Positions 24,842 through 32,808 are shown, numbered from the stretch's first letter. The stretch is 64,000 nt of DNA from DATMER01 sp031390755 (GCA_031390755.1 JANMTS010000168.1:1-64000), one strand, 5' to 3'. The notes: generated by a model not told the origin, from the letters alone. Numbers and translations: made by a program.

Positions 24842-25058
24842 TCGTCTCCCGTCGCCCGGAGGTTGTCGGAGGTTGTCGGAGAGCCCGGCCCGACAGTCGG
24901 AGCTGTCGCTGACAACTGCGTACAAGCTCTTTTCCCTCTGTGCTTTGCCTGGCATATCCCTTGCCTTTGTCCAGTCGCAGACATTACGGCGAACACGACA
25001 GGTCATCGGCCATCGAGCCGGACGGTGCAAGCGCCGCTAAAAACGAAAGGGAGAATCC
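24842..25058 (+). promoter_or_regulatory. Duplicated upstream region, copy 1 (enhancer plus leader)
   Basis: Matches 26604-26825 over its whole length. It carries direct repeats GGTTGTCGGA GGTTGTCGGA (24861-24880) and inverted partners CCGACAGTCGG, AGCTGTCG and TGACAAC (24890-24915), then the sigma-54 promoter, then a conserved leader (ACGGCGA, CACGACAGGTCA) up to the ATG. The TGTCGG/CCGACA sites lie 35-90 bases upstream of -24, as expected for an activator site. Confidence 0.8.
24950..24965 (+). promoter_or_regulatory. Sigma-54 promoter of the 25059 gene
   Basis: TGGCATATCCCTTGCC is a near-perfect -24/-12 element (one mismatch to TGGCAC, complete TTGC). The predicted leader is about 80 bases. 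Confidence 0.85.
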
Positions 25059-26165
25059 ATGAGTGAAAATATTCAGAGGATCGGCTCGATGAACAACGGC
25101 TCGGCCAAAGGCTCCGTCCGCCGGGCCGTGTGCGGCGCACTGGTTACCGTCATCGCAGGGCTTCTCCCGTGGCAACCCGCTGCCGATGCCTGTACGCGCG
25201 TCCTGTGGAACAAGAATAATCTCCACCTCGTCGTTACCGGACGATCCATGGACTGGCCGGAATCCACCGATCCGGTGCTCACCGTGCTGCCGCGGGGTAT
25301 GAAGCGCGACGGCGGTCGTGCCGGCTCAGAGGTGGTCGTCGGCTCCAACCCAGCCCAGTGGACGTCCAAATATGGCAGCCTCGTGACGACGATCTACGGA
25401 ATGGGCACCGCCGACGGGTTCAACGAGCGCGGCCTGGGCGCCCATATGCTCTACCTCAAGGATGCCGACTTCGGTCCGCGAGTTGTAAGCAAGCCCGCCG
25501 TGCAGGCTGGATTGTGGGCGCAGTTCCTGCTCGACAACGCGGCGACCGTCGATGAAGCCCTCGCGCTGCTCAACACTGTTCAGGTGGTGCCGGTGGAGTC
25601 GCACGGCCACAAGGCCAACGTACACCTGGCGATCGAGGATGCGAGCGGCGACTCCGCGATCATCGAATACGCCAACGGCGGACAGATCGTGCACCACAGC
25701 CGCGAGTACCGGATCATGACCAACGAACCGCTCTACGCCGTGCAGCTCGCGCTGCTGAAGGAGCATGACTTCTCCAAGCCGAGCAGCGCTACCCCCCTGC
25801 CCGGCAACGTCAGGCCGGAGGACCGCTTCCAGCGCGCCGCCTACTTCGCCGCGTTGCTGCCTGAACCGAAGAGCGAGCGCGAAGCGGTGGCGGCTGTGAT
25901 GGCCATCGTGCGCAACGCGTCGGTTCCGTTCGGCGCGCCCTACCAGGGCTTTGGTATCTACAACACCGAGTACCGCACCGTGACCAATCTCACCGACCAG
26001 CGCTACTTCTTCGAGCTGACGACAAGCCCCAACGTGTTTTGGGCGAACCTCTCGAAGTTCGACCTGGCCCCCGGCGCCTCGGTGATGATCCTCAATCCGT
26101 ACGACATCGAGCTGGCGGGGGACGTGACCGGAAAGTTCCAGAAGGCACCGACAGCGCCGTTCTGA
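25059..26165 (+). CDS. Choloylglycine hydrolase-family (linear amide C-N hydrolase), secreted
   Basis: 368 residues. The N-terminus has a signal-like stretch (AVCGALVTVIAGLLPWQPA) ending just before Cys45. In this Ntn-hydrolase family the mature enzyme starts at that Cys (CTRVLW), and the SMDWPE motif near residue 67 holds the conserved Asp. Further family features are the NERGLGAHML loop and YANGGQIVHHSREYRIMTNEP, with the conserved Asn-rich strand. Family members split amide bonds in bile salts, penicillin V or acyl-homoserine lactones; the last would suit a soil bacterium but is inference. Expression probably depends on sigma-54. Confidence 0.88.
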   Translation: MSENIQRIGSMNNGSAKGSVRRAVCGALVTVIAGLLPWQPAADACTRVLWNKNNLHLVVTGRSMDWPESTDPVLTVLPRGMKRDGGRAGSEVVVGSNPAQWTSKYGSLVTTIYGMGTADGFNERGLGAHMLYLKDADFGPRVVSKPAVQAGLWAQFLLDNAATVDEALALLNTVQVVPVESHGHKANVHLAIEDASGDSAIIEYANGGQIVHHSREYRIMTNEPLYAVQLALLKEHDFSKPSSATPLPGNVRPEDRFQRAAYFAALLPEPKSEREAVAAVMAIVRNASVPFGAPYQGFGIYNTEYRTVTNLTDQRYFFELTTSPNVFWANLSKFDLAPGASVMILNPYDIELAGDVTGKFQKAPTAPF

Positions 26166-26219
26166 GGAAATCCAAGTTCCTGGACCGGCTGCTTGGATGT
26201 TGGCTACGGAAATCGGGCA

Positions 26220-26242
26220 GGCGGGGGATTTTCTCCCCCGCC
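26220..26242 (+). terminator. Hairpin after the amide hydrolase gene
   Basis: GGCGGGGGA, TTTTC, TCCCCCGCC: a perfect 9-bp stem 55 bases after the stop. Confidence 0.65.
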
Positions 26243-26324
26243 CCCCCCACACCACCCAGCTTGCGTGTCCCCGGCCCCGAGCCTCGCCGGAGCAATACCG
26301 TAAAACAAACCGGCAAGGTCCCCG

Positions 26325-26576
26325 TCAGGCAAACTCACATCCCGGGCTTCTTCTCCTCTGTCTTGGGTTGAGAGCATCGCCAGCCTTCATCATCGGGCAG
26401 TCCATCCCGCCCTTGGTGTGCATGTCCATGTGACTCATCATGTGCTCCCTCATCTCGCGCTGCCTCTCCATCATCATCGCGCGATAAACCTTGCGCTGGG
26501 CGACGAGCTCGTTGATGACCGCCGCCATGGGCTTCTCCATGGCGGCGGCCTCTTTGGCCCCTTGGGCGGCGTTCAT
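26325..26576 (-). CDS. Small Met/His-rich protein
   Basis: 83 residues from the ATG at 26576. A helical N-terminal half (VINELVAQRKVYRAMMMERQ) leads to a Met/His/Cys cluster (MMSHMDMHTKGGMDCPMMK) typical of copper- or other soft-metal-binding segments. No signal peptide is visible and the ribosome site is weak, so it may be a fragment. It is convergent with the amide hydrolase gene and divergent from the cystatin-like gene's enhancer region. An overlapping frame is His/Asp-rich and looks like a shadow. Confidence 0.4.
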   Translation of the reverse strand: MNAAQGAKEAAAMEKPMAAVINELVAQRKVYRAMMMERQREMREHMMSHMDMHTKGGMDCPMMKAGDALNPRQRRRSPGCEFA

Positions 26577-26603
26577 CTTTCAAAAATCGGGTGATACCCC
26601 TTC

Positions 26604-26825
26604 TTCTCGTCTCCAGTCGCTCGGAGGTTGTCGGAGGTTGTCGGAGAACCCGGCCCGACAGTCGGAGCTGTCGCCGACAACCTCCCGTAAGCTCTTTTCC
26701 CTCTGTAGTTTACCTGGCACATCCCTTGCTTTTGTCCAGCCGTAGACATCACGGCGACCACGACAGGTCAGCGGCGATCAGGCCGGCTGGCGCAAGCCGC
26801 GAAAAACCAGAGAAAAGGAGACTTC
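26604..26825 (+). promoter_or_regulatory. Duplicated upstream region, copy 2 (enhancer plus leader)
   Basis: Second copy of 24842-25058. Here the outer arms GAGGTTGTCGG and CCGACAACCTC are a perfect 11-bp inverted repeat, enclosing a second TTGTCGG and CCGACAGTCGG. The spacing to the promoter is kept. The leader differs more than the enhancer, which suggests selection on the protein-binding part. Confidence 0.8.
26715..26730 (+). promoter_or_regulatory. Sigma-54 promoter of the cystatin-like gene
   Basis: TGGCACATCCCTTGCT matches the -24/-12 consensus completely in its defined positions. The predicted leader is about 84 bases. Confidence 0.88.
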
Positions 26826-27104
26826 ATGTCACACACTCTTCTTGGCGCATGGGGCGGTCTCAGCTTCACCATCACCCCCGAAGCGAAAACCGTATTCGAT
26901 CAGGCGTTGGAGGGTTTGGTGGGAGTCCAGTACACCCCGCTGGCCTTTGCCATTCAGGTCGTCGCCGGGCTGAACTACTGCTTCCTCTGCGAAGGGAAGG
27001 TTGTTTATCCTGGGCAGCCTGCGTTCGCGGCACTGATCTACATCTATGCGCCGTTTGATGGCAGCAAGCCTCATATCACCGACATCACGCGGATCCACCC
27101 GTAG
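26826..27104 (+). CDS. Bacterial cystatin/stefin-like protease inhibitor
   Basis: 92 residues, no signal peptide. It has the cystatin pattern. A glycine pair lies near the N-terminus (GAWGG, residues 7-11), followed by a helix (EAKTVFDQALEGLVG), then QVVAG at 44-48 within FAIQVVAGLNYCFLCEG, and strands AALIYIYAPFDG and HITDITRI. QVVAG is the loop that plugs papain-type cysteine proteases in eukaryotic cystatins and stefins. Length also fits stefins (~98). RBS AAAAGGAG. It has its own sigma-54 promoter and terminator. Inhibition of a self or foreign C1 protease is inference. Confidence 0.8.
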   Translation: MSHTLLGAWGGLSFTITPEAKTVFDQALEGLVGVQYTPLAFAIQVVAGLNYCFLCEGKVVYPGQPAFAALIYIYAPFDGSKPHITDITRIHP

Positions 27105-27165
27105 GTGTAGGGGCAAGGCTGGGGAAAGCTTTCAAGCTCCAGGGAAGTCTTGACTGACAAGGACA

Positions 27166-27189
27166 GGGCCGCCCCGCATGGGGCGGCCC
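27166..27189 (+). terminator. Strong terminator hairpin after the cystatin-like gene
   Basis: GGGCCGCCCC, GCAT, GGGGCGGCCC, then CAGTTT; a perfect 10-bp stem. Confidence 0.75.
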
Positions 27190-27286
27190 CAGTTTGCGGC
27201 AATCCCCCTGGTTCCACTCCTCCTACACGCAGGCCATTGCCTTGGTCCAATCTCGGTCCGAGGTGAATAAAAAAGGACAAGCTGCC

Positions 27287-28639
27287 ATGTACAAACCAGT
27301 CAATGTCGTGCCCGTTATCGACACCTCCTCCAGCATGACGTATTATGGTTATGTGGAAGTCACAAAGCGGGACAGCGAAGCGTTCGTCTCGTACTCCCTG
27401 CCCGGGGACGGGCTCGGCGTGGTGAACTTTGACAAGGATGCATACGTCACCTATCCCTTCCACATCGTCGACAATGACCTCTCGCAGGTGGGCGAAGCGT
27501 CACGGGCGATCCAGGGGCTTTCGTTTGACGGCCGCCGCACTGCGATCGGGCTAGGGCTCCAGGCAGCGGAAAAGATGTTGAATGCAAAGGCCGACCCGCG
27601 CAGCGTCATGCTCCTTACGGACGGATATAATAATGAGGATCCTAAACCGCTCAGTGTCCTGCCGAAAGGTTATCCTGTCTACACCTGTGCCTTGGGAGCG
27701 GACGCAGATAGAAAACTGTTACGCGAGATGGCAACAAGCACGGGGGGCGAATGGTATGAGGTGGACAGTCCCAACAGGATGATGGTCGCCTTCAACGATA
27801 TCCGCGCCCGTGAAAACCAAGTCAAGTGTGTGGTGAATGAGTCCGCCCAAATCCCGAAGCCGGGGGATACTCATCGCTACGCGGATATTAAAGCGAAGAT
27901 CTCCGGTGGCTCCATGCTCCAGATCGGGGTGGTCTGGGACAAGAATTCGCTCAGCTACACAAACAGCCTTTCCCCGGCGGCTCAGGAAATCGGCATCGTG
28001 CTGGCGGATCCGATTAACAGGGACTCGCGCATTCAGCCGCGGATCAAGGGCGTGGGCTACGTTGTCTTCGATATTCCCTCCCCTGAGCGAGGGGAGTGGA
28101 TTGTTCAAGTCGCCTCCGGCAGCCCTTTGCCCATCAATGTGACCTGCGGCGTGTTCGAGTTCCCGGCCAACCCGCAAGGAGCGGCGGACCTGATCGTCTC
28201 CGCCCCCACTTCGATTCGGGTCGGCGAATCTCTGGCGGTGCAAGCTCACGTTGTTGAGAACGGCGAGCGCGTCCAGAATCTGCAGGTACGCGCCGAGGTG
28301 GTCCAGCCCACCTTGAGCATTTCGAATGCCTTGACAACCTACAAGGACGAGATCGAGAAGGTCGAGCTCACGGAGGAAGATTCCACGCCCGGCGTGCCGC
28401 AGGATCGCCGGCGCCTGGCGAAGCTGCGTGCGAAGCTCTTTCCCGAGCGCGATATCCTCGCTCATCGCAGCTCTGGGCTGATTCTGAGGGAGGGCGTGGA
28501 AAGCAGGTACGGCGCGAGCCTCGAAGACACACACCAGGCGGGCGGCTACACCATCCGGGTCGTGGCGAGTGGCGTCTCCCCGGAGACGGGCGCGGCATTC
28601 CAGAGAACACGCCTGGCCACTGTCATCGTGACCGATTGA
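27287..28639 (+). CDS. VWA-domain protein
   Basis: 450 residues from the ATG at 27287 (AAAAAGGACA upstream). A longer TTG reading from 27194 runs back into the terminator's flank and is unlikely. A von Willebrand A domain occupies about 1-190. Its MIDAS motif is DTSSS at 12-16, with the conserved Thr (GRRTAIGLGLQ) and Asp (VMLLTDGYNN) following. The C-terminal half is beta-rich, with possible Ig-like modules (NPQGAADLIVSAPTSIRVGE, GGYTIRVVASGVSPETG). No signal peptide is seen. Probably an adhesion or complex-assembly protein; partner unknown. Confidence 0.85.
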   Translation: MYKPVNVVPVIDTSSSMTYYGYVEVTKRDSEAFVSYSLPGDGLGVVNFDKDAYVTYPFHIVDNDLSQVGEASRAIQGLSFDGRRTAIGLGLQAAEKMLNAKADPRSVMLLTDGYNNEDPKPLSVLPKGYPVYTCALGADADRKLLREMATSTGGEWYEVDSPNRMMVAFNDIRARENQVKCVVNESAQIPKPGDTHRYADIKAKISGGSMLQIGVVWDKNSLSYTNSLSPAAQEIGIVLADPINRDSRIQPRIKGVGYVVFDIPSPERGEWIVQVASGSPLPINVTCGVFEFPANPQGAADLIVSAPTSIRVGESLAVQAHVVENGERVQNLQVRAEVVQPTLSISNALTTYKDEIEKVELTEEDSTPGVPQDRRRLAKLRAKLFPERDILAHRSSGLILREGVESRYGASLEDTHQAGGYTIRVVASGVSPETGAAFQRTRLATVIVTD

Positions 28640-28660
28640 GTGCATGGGTGTCATCGAGCC

Positions 28661-28686
28661 CTCCCCGCGCCCCCGGGCGTGGGGAG
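28661..28686 (+). terminator. Hairpin after the VWA gene
   Basis: CTCCCCGCGCCC, CC, GGGCGTGGGGAG: a 12-bp stem with one mismatch, 22 bases after the stop. Confidence 0.55.
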
Positions 28687-28741
28687 CCTCGCACGGACCG
28701 GACTCTTGTACGTAATCCCCTCGGCAGAGCCTCGTCGGGTG

Positions 28742-28808
28742 TCAACCTCCGCCAACCATCCCCGAGTCTGCGAACGCCTGGGCGAGAAGATCCTCAATAC
28801 CGGCTCCT
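28742..28808 (-). pseudogene. 3'-end remnant of a nucleotidyltransferase gene
   Basis: On the minus strand it encodes GIEDLLAQAFADSGMVGGG and stop. This matches GIEDLLTRVFADAGMAGGG, the last residues of the nucleotidyltransferase at 734-1330. Nothing upstream of this fragment is homologous; it abuts the mltA stop codon at 28810. Confidence 0.75.
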
Positions 28809-28809
28809 G

Positions 28810-30021
28810 CTACACCCCGCCGATGCTCCGCGGCAGGAGCACCCACATCCGGCCGGAGTGCTTCATACGGCCCGCGATCTCGGCGGCGTCCTCGCCGTTC
28901 CCCCAGAAGACATCGCCCCGGACGACTCCGCGGATGGCGCCGCCGGTGTCCTGCGCCACGACGAGCCGGCGGAGGGGACGGTCCGGCTTGCCTGGATGGG
29001 GCGACGGTGCTTCGGCGTCCAGCCAGACAGGGACGCCCAGGGGCCAGTGTTTGAGGTCGACGGCGAGCGACCGGCCGGGGGTCAGGGCGACGCCTTCGGC
29101 TCCGAGCGGCCCCTCCCCTTCCAGCTCCTGGAAGAAGACGTAGGAGGCGTTGCGGGCCATCACGCCGGCCGCTTCGTCCGGATGCTCTTCGAGCCAGCGG
29201 CGGATCGACTGCATGGAGACCGTCGCCTTCGTCAGCTCTCCCCGGTCGATCAGCTCCCGGCCGATGGCGAAGTAGGGGTGGCCGTTCTGCGCGGCGTAGC
29301 CGACCCGAAGCTCGTCCCCGCCTTCCAGCCGGATGCGGCCCGAGCCCTGGATCTGGAGGAAGAAGGCGTCGATCGGATCGTCCACCCAGACCAGCTCGAG
29401 ATCCCGGCCGGCCAGGGCGCCCGAGTCGATCCCCTTGCGGTCGGGATAGGGGACGAGCGTGCCCTCCTCCACCCGGCCGGCGATGCGCTGGCCCTTCAGC
29501 TCGTCGCGGAAGGCGCCCAGGTCCACCATCACCAGGTCCGGAGGGCGGAGGTAGAGCGGCGTTTGATACGCGCCGCCCCGCGTGCGGCTGCCGTCGAGCG
29601 ACGGCTCGTAGTAGCCGGTGAAGAGGCCCTCGGAATTGGCCCCTGGATTGCCTGCCGAACGGGCGGCGAAGGGCTGAAAATGGGATTCGAAGAAAGCCCG
29701 CGCCGCGTCCGGCTTCGCGCCTTGCGCCGCCTCGCAGACCGGCTTCCAGTCACCGGCCGTGCCCGCGATTCCGAGTGTCCTTTCCGGGGGCAGGCCGGTC
29801 AGCCGGCGGCACGACCGGAGCAGCGCGGGCAGGGCCTGGGAGAGATCATCCTCTTTCCAACCGGGGAGATCGTCGAAGGAGGCCGGCTCCAGGACGAGTC
29901 GCTCCTCTCCGCTGCCTCCTCCCGGAGGCCGCCAGCCGTCCAGCCGCAGGAGCTTCCAGAACGTGGCGGACGCGAGGGCGACGAGGACCAGGGCGAGGGC
30001 GAAGAGAGCGCGGCGCGACAT
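28810..30021 (-). CDS. mltA: Membrane-bound lytic murein transglycosylase A
   Basis: 403 residues from the internal ATG at 30021 (MSRRALFALALVLVAL, a membrane anchor or uncleaved signal, with GGAGAG upstream). A reading from 30069 only adds a Gly-rich tail without a signal. Family landmarks are FTGYYEPSLDGSR, the MltA substrate-groove block VDDPIDAFFLQIQGSGRIR, VGYAAQNGHPYFAIGREL, NASYVFFQELEG and the 3D-domain end VVAQDTGGAIRGVVRGDVFW, which carries the catalytic Asp. It cleaves peptidoglycan glycan strands to 1,6-anhydro ends. It may be the last gene of the S9-YqhA operon. Confidence 0.93.
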   Translation of the reverse strand: MSRRALFALALVLVALASATFWKLLRLDGWRPPGGGSGEERLVLEPASFDDLPGWKEDDLSQALPALLRSCRRLTGLPPERTLGIAGTAGDWKPVCEAAQGAKPDAARAFFESHFQPFAARSAGNPGANSEGLFTGYYEPSLDGSRTRGGAYQTPLYLRPPDLVMVDLGAFRDELKGQRIAGRVEEGTLVPYPDRKGIDSGALAGRDLELVWVDDPIDAFFLQIQGSGRIRLEGGDELRVGYAAQNGHPYFAIGRELIDRGELTKATVSMQSIRRWLEEHPDEAAGVMARNASYVFFQELEGEGPLGAEGVALTPGRSLAVDLKHWPLGVPVWLDAEAPSPHPGKPDRPLRRLVVAQDTGGAIRGVVRGDVFWGNGEDAAEIAGRMKHSGRMWVLLPRSIGGV

Positions 30022-30093
30022 TCCTACATTCTCTCCCGCATTTCCTCCCTCCGGGCTACGAGCCGCCAAGCGCCGTCACGTCTGGAGACCCAG

Positions 30094-30657
30094 TCACCCG
30101 CCCTTCCCATCCTTCCAATGCGTCAGCCACAGCGCGGCGGCGACCAGCATCACGCCCAGGGAGAGCCACAGGAGGTCGAGCGGGGTCCGGAACTGGAGCT
30201 GCAGCGCGTACTCGAAGAACTTCACGACCAGGATCAGGAGCACCACCTTGGCGAGGCGGTCCTTGAGATCGTCGAGGCTGCGGATCAGCAGCAGGCGCGA
30301 GGCGAGCTCGGAGCCTTCGGCGATCTCGATGCGGCTGATGAACAGCTCGTACAGGCCGAGCGCGAAGATCAGCATGATCGTCGCCAGCAGGTAGCCGTCG
30401 ACCACCTCCACCACGTGCGCCACGATCGCCGAACGGACTCCGGCCCGCGCGTCCACGGTGCTGTCGTGGTAGTGGAGGATGTGCCCCAGCAGGGTCCACA
30501 CGTCGAGCGTCGACACGTAAAACATCGCGAACGCCACCACGAGGCTCGCGACGACCGCGACGAGGACGACCAGGCGGCTCTGCCAGAGCAGCTTCTCGAA
30601 CAAGGCTTCGAGCTTCCCGGTCACGGCGGGCCTCGGAGCTTCCACCCCACCGCTCAT
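30094..30657 (-). CDS. YqhA/UPF0114-family inner membrane protein
   Basis: 187 residues with three to four transmembrane helices (VVLVAVVASLVVAFAMFYVS, VDGYLLATIMLIFALGLYEL, VVLLILVVKFFEYALQL, LLWLSLGVMLVAAALWL). The block LYELFISRIEIAEG and RSLDDLKDRLAKVVLLILVV is characteristic of the YqhA (UPF0114) family, whose function is not established. The ATG overlaps the stop of the S9 peptidase gene by 4 bp, showing translational coupling. Confidence 0.85.
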   Translation of the reverse strand: MSGGVEAPRPAVTGKLEALFEKLLWQSRLVVLVAVVASLVVAFAMFYVSTLDVWTLLGHILHYHDSTVDARAGVRSAIVAHVVEVVDGYLLATIMLIFALGLYELFISRIEIAEGSELASRLLLIRSLDDLKDRLAKVVLLILVVKFFEYALQLQFRTPLDLLWLSLGVMLVAAALWLTHWKDGKGG

Positions 30658-32768
30658 TTCAGATACCGGTCCATCCACCCGAAGACCTCCTTCCACCAGA
30701 GGAGCGCGGCCTGGGGCTTGAGGACCCAGTGGTTCTCCTCGGGGAAGATCACGATGCGCGCGGGCACGCCCTTGCCCTGGAGGACTCCGTAGAGGTTGAT
30801 GCCCTGGGTCACGGGCACCCGGAAGTCCTTCTCTCCGTGGAGGATCAGCGTCGGGGTCACGAAATTCTTCGCGGAGTGGCTCGGCGACTGGGCGGTGAGC
30901 TTCGCGGGATCGGTCCAGGGGGCTCCGCCGTAGTTGGCCGGCCGGCCGTAGGTTTCGTCCGAGGCGAACTGCCCCATCAGGTCGTAGACGCCGGCGTGAC
31001 TGATCAGGGCGGCGAAACGGTCGGTGTGGCCAAGGATCCAGTTCACGAGATAGCCGCCGTAGGAGCCTCCCGCCGCCATCATCTTCGTCTCGTCGATGTA
31101 GCCCTGGGCGACCAGCCAGTCGGTGGCCTTCATCACGTCGTCGAAGGGCTTGCCGCCGTGATCGCCGAGGATCGACTCCGCGAACGCCTGGCCGTAGCCG
31201 GTGGAGCCGTGGAAGTTGACCATCGAGACCACCGCGCCGCGCGAGGCGAAGAGGACCGCGTTCCAGCGGTAGTGGAAATCGTCCTGCGACGCTCCGTAGG
31301 GACCGCCGTGGATGACCTGGACCAGCGGCCACTTCTTCTTGGGATCGAAGCCCGGAGGGTAGACGAGCAGGACGTGGACCGGGTCTCCGCCGGCCCCCTC
31401 GATGGTGGCCTCGCCGATCGTGCCGAGATCGATCCCGGCGAGCTTCGCCGCGTTGATCGAGGTCAGCTTCTTCGGTTCGGGGACGCTCCCCTCCGCACCC
31501 AGGGTGATGGCGTAGAGGTCGGCCGGCTCCAGGAGCGACTGGCGCAGGAAGGCGACGCGCGAGCCGCCCGCGGACATGCCGCCGATGGTGCCGCCGCGGG
31601 CCAGGAGCTTCGGCGTGCCGTCTCCCCCGTCGCTGGTGATGGGCAGCGAGTAGATGTGGACCCGGCCTTTCTCCTGGACCTGGAGGAGGAGGCTCTTGCT
31701 GTCCGGCGTGAAGATCCAGCCGTCCGCCTGCGCGTCCCAATTCGAGGCGAGCGTGCGGGTCTGGCGGGTCTGCCGGTCGTAGAGGGCAAGGCGGATCAGG
31801 TCTGGATCGATGTCGGGCCGCCGGTTGCGGCCGTAGACGATGAAACGGCCGTCCGGCGAGTAGCGCGGCGCGAGGTCCGCGGCCGGGTTCTCCCCGGTGA
31901 GGCTGCGCGCCTCGGCGGCCTGGCCCGCGGTCTGGACGAAGACGTCGAAGTTGACGGTCTTGTAGGGCGCCTCGGTCACGTTGACGCTGTAGGCGACCTC
32001 GGAGCCGTCCGGCGAGATGTCCCACGAGTCCTCGGGGGACTGGATGTCCATGCTGCGGCGCAGGCCGGGGGTCAGATCCTTGACCTCGCCGCTCGCCACG
32101 TCCACGACATAGATGTGGGTGACGCGGCCGTCGGTGCGGTACTCGTCCCAGAAGCGGAGCTGCCGGGTGTCGCTGATGCGCGCCTGGACCTTGTCGGCCT
32201 TCTGCTCGTCGAGCCGCTTCTGGACCGCAGCCCAGTCGCCGTTCAGGTCGGACCACGTCGGCGCCAGGAAAGCGATGCGCTTGCCGTCGGCCAGCCAGCG
32301 GGGCTTGAGGACCGCGACCGGCAGCTTGGTGACCGGCTGCGCCTCGCCGCCGCCGCCCAGCGGCAGGACGAAGAGCTGCGGCGGAGCGTCGCCGCGCTTG
32401 GAGACGAAGGCGAGGCTCTTGCCGTCCGGGCTCCAGGCCGGCGAGCCGTCCGAGCCGGGGTTCCAGGTGAGCCGCCGGGGCGGCGCGCTGCCGTCCGTGG
32501 GCACCATCCAGAGGTCGCTGTCGCCCTTGTTGTCGGCGATCGAGAACTTCGTCACCGAGAAGACGACCTGCGAGCCGTCCGGAGAGACGGCGGGTCCGGC
32601 GGCGCGCTCCATCCCCCAGAGATCCTCCGGGGTCAGGGTCCGCGGACCCGTCGGCGGCTTCACCGGATCGGTGGGAGCGGCGGGCTTGGCGGAAGACGTA
32701 GCCGCGGCGAAGGCCGGAGCCGAGGCCATGGCGAAGACGACGAGAACGGCCAGCAACGAGTTGGACAT
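30654..32768 (-). CDS. S9-family serine peptidase (prolyl oligopeptidase/DPP type), secreted
   Basis: 704 residues from the ATG at 32768, which gives a clean signal peptide (LLAVLVVFAMASAPAFA). The first ~400 residues form a TolB/DPP-like beta-propeller (VSPDGSQVVFSV, WSPDGKSLAFVS, YSPDGRFIVYGR). The alpha/beta-hydrolase domain follows with QVIHGGPYGAS, nucleophile Ser569 in GGSYGGY, acid LILHGEKDFRVP and His in PEENHW. It hydrolyses peptides in the periplasm or outside. It is divergent from the reductase gene with 40 bp between starts. Confidence 0.93.
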   Translation of the reverse strand: MSNSLLAVLVVFAMASAPAFAAATSSAKPAAPTDPVKPPTGPRTLTPEDLWGMERAAGPAVSPDGSQVVFSVTKFSIADNKGDSDLWMVPTDGSAPPRRLTWNPGSDGSPAWSPDGKSLAFVSKRGDAPPQLFVLPLGGGGEAQPVTKLPVAVLKPRWLADGKRIAFLAPTWSDLNGDWAAVQKRLDEQKADKVQARISDTRQLRFWDEYRTDGRVTHIYVVDVASGEVKDLTPGLRRSMDIQSPEDSWDISPDGSEVAYSVNVTEAPYKTVNFDVFVQTAGQAAEARSLTGENPAADLAPRYSPDGRFIVYGRNRRPDIDPDLIRLALYDRQTRQTRTLASNWDAQADGWIFTPDSKSLLLQVQEKGRVHIYSLPITSDGGDGTPKLLARGGTIGGMSAGGSRVAFLRQSLLEPADLYAITLGAEGSVPEPKKLTSINAAKLAGIDLGTIGEATIEGAGGDPVHVLLVYPPGFDPKKKWPLVQVIHGGPYGASQDDFHYRWNAVLFASRGAVVSMVNFHGSTGYGQAFAESILGDHGGKPFDDVMKATDWLVAQGYIDETKMMAAGGSYGGYLVNWILGHTDRFAALISHAGVYDLMGQFASDETYGRPANYGGAPWTDPAKLTAQSPSHSAKNFVTPTLILHGEKDFRVPVTQGINLYGVLQGKGVPARIVIFPEENHWVLKPQAALLWWKEVFGWMDRYLK

Positions 32769-32808
32769 GGAACCTCCTGTTCGCGCGCGGATGGTAGCAT
32801 CGGCGGCC

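Noticed and set aside
24633..25066. Plus-strand small ORFs across the divergent enhancer region
   Set aside because: They overlap the two sigma-54 promoters and the duplicated enhancer, and copy 2 does not preserve them.
27233..27250. GGCCATTGCCTTGG upstream of the VWA gene as a sixth sigma-54 promoter
   Set aside because: GG and TTG have right spacing but the essential C of the -12 GC is G, and the -24 element is poor.
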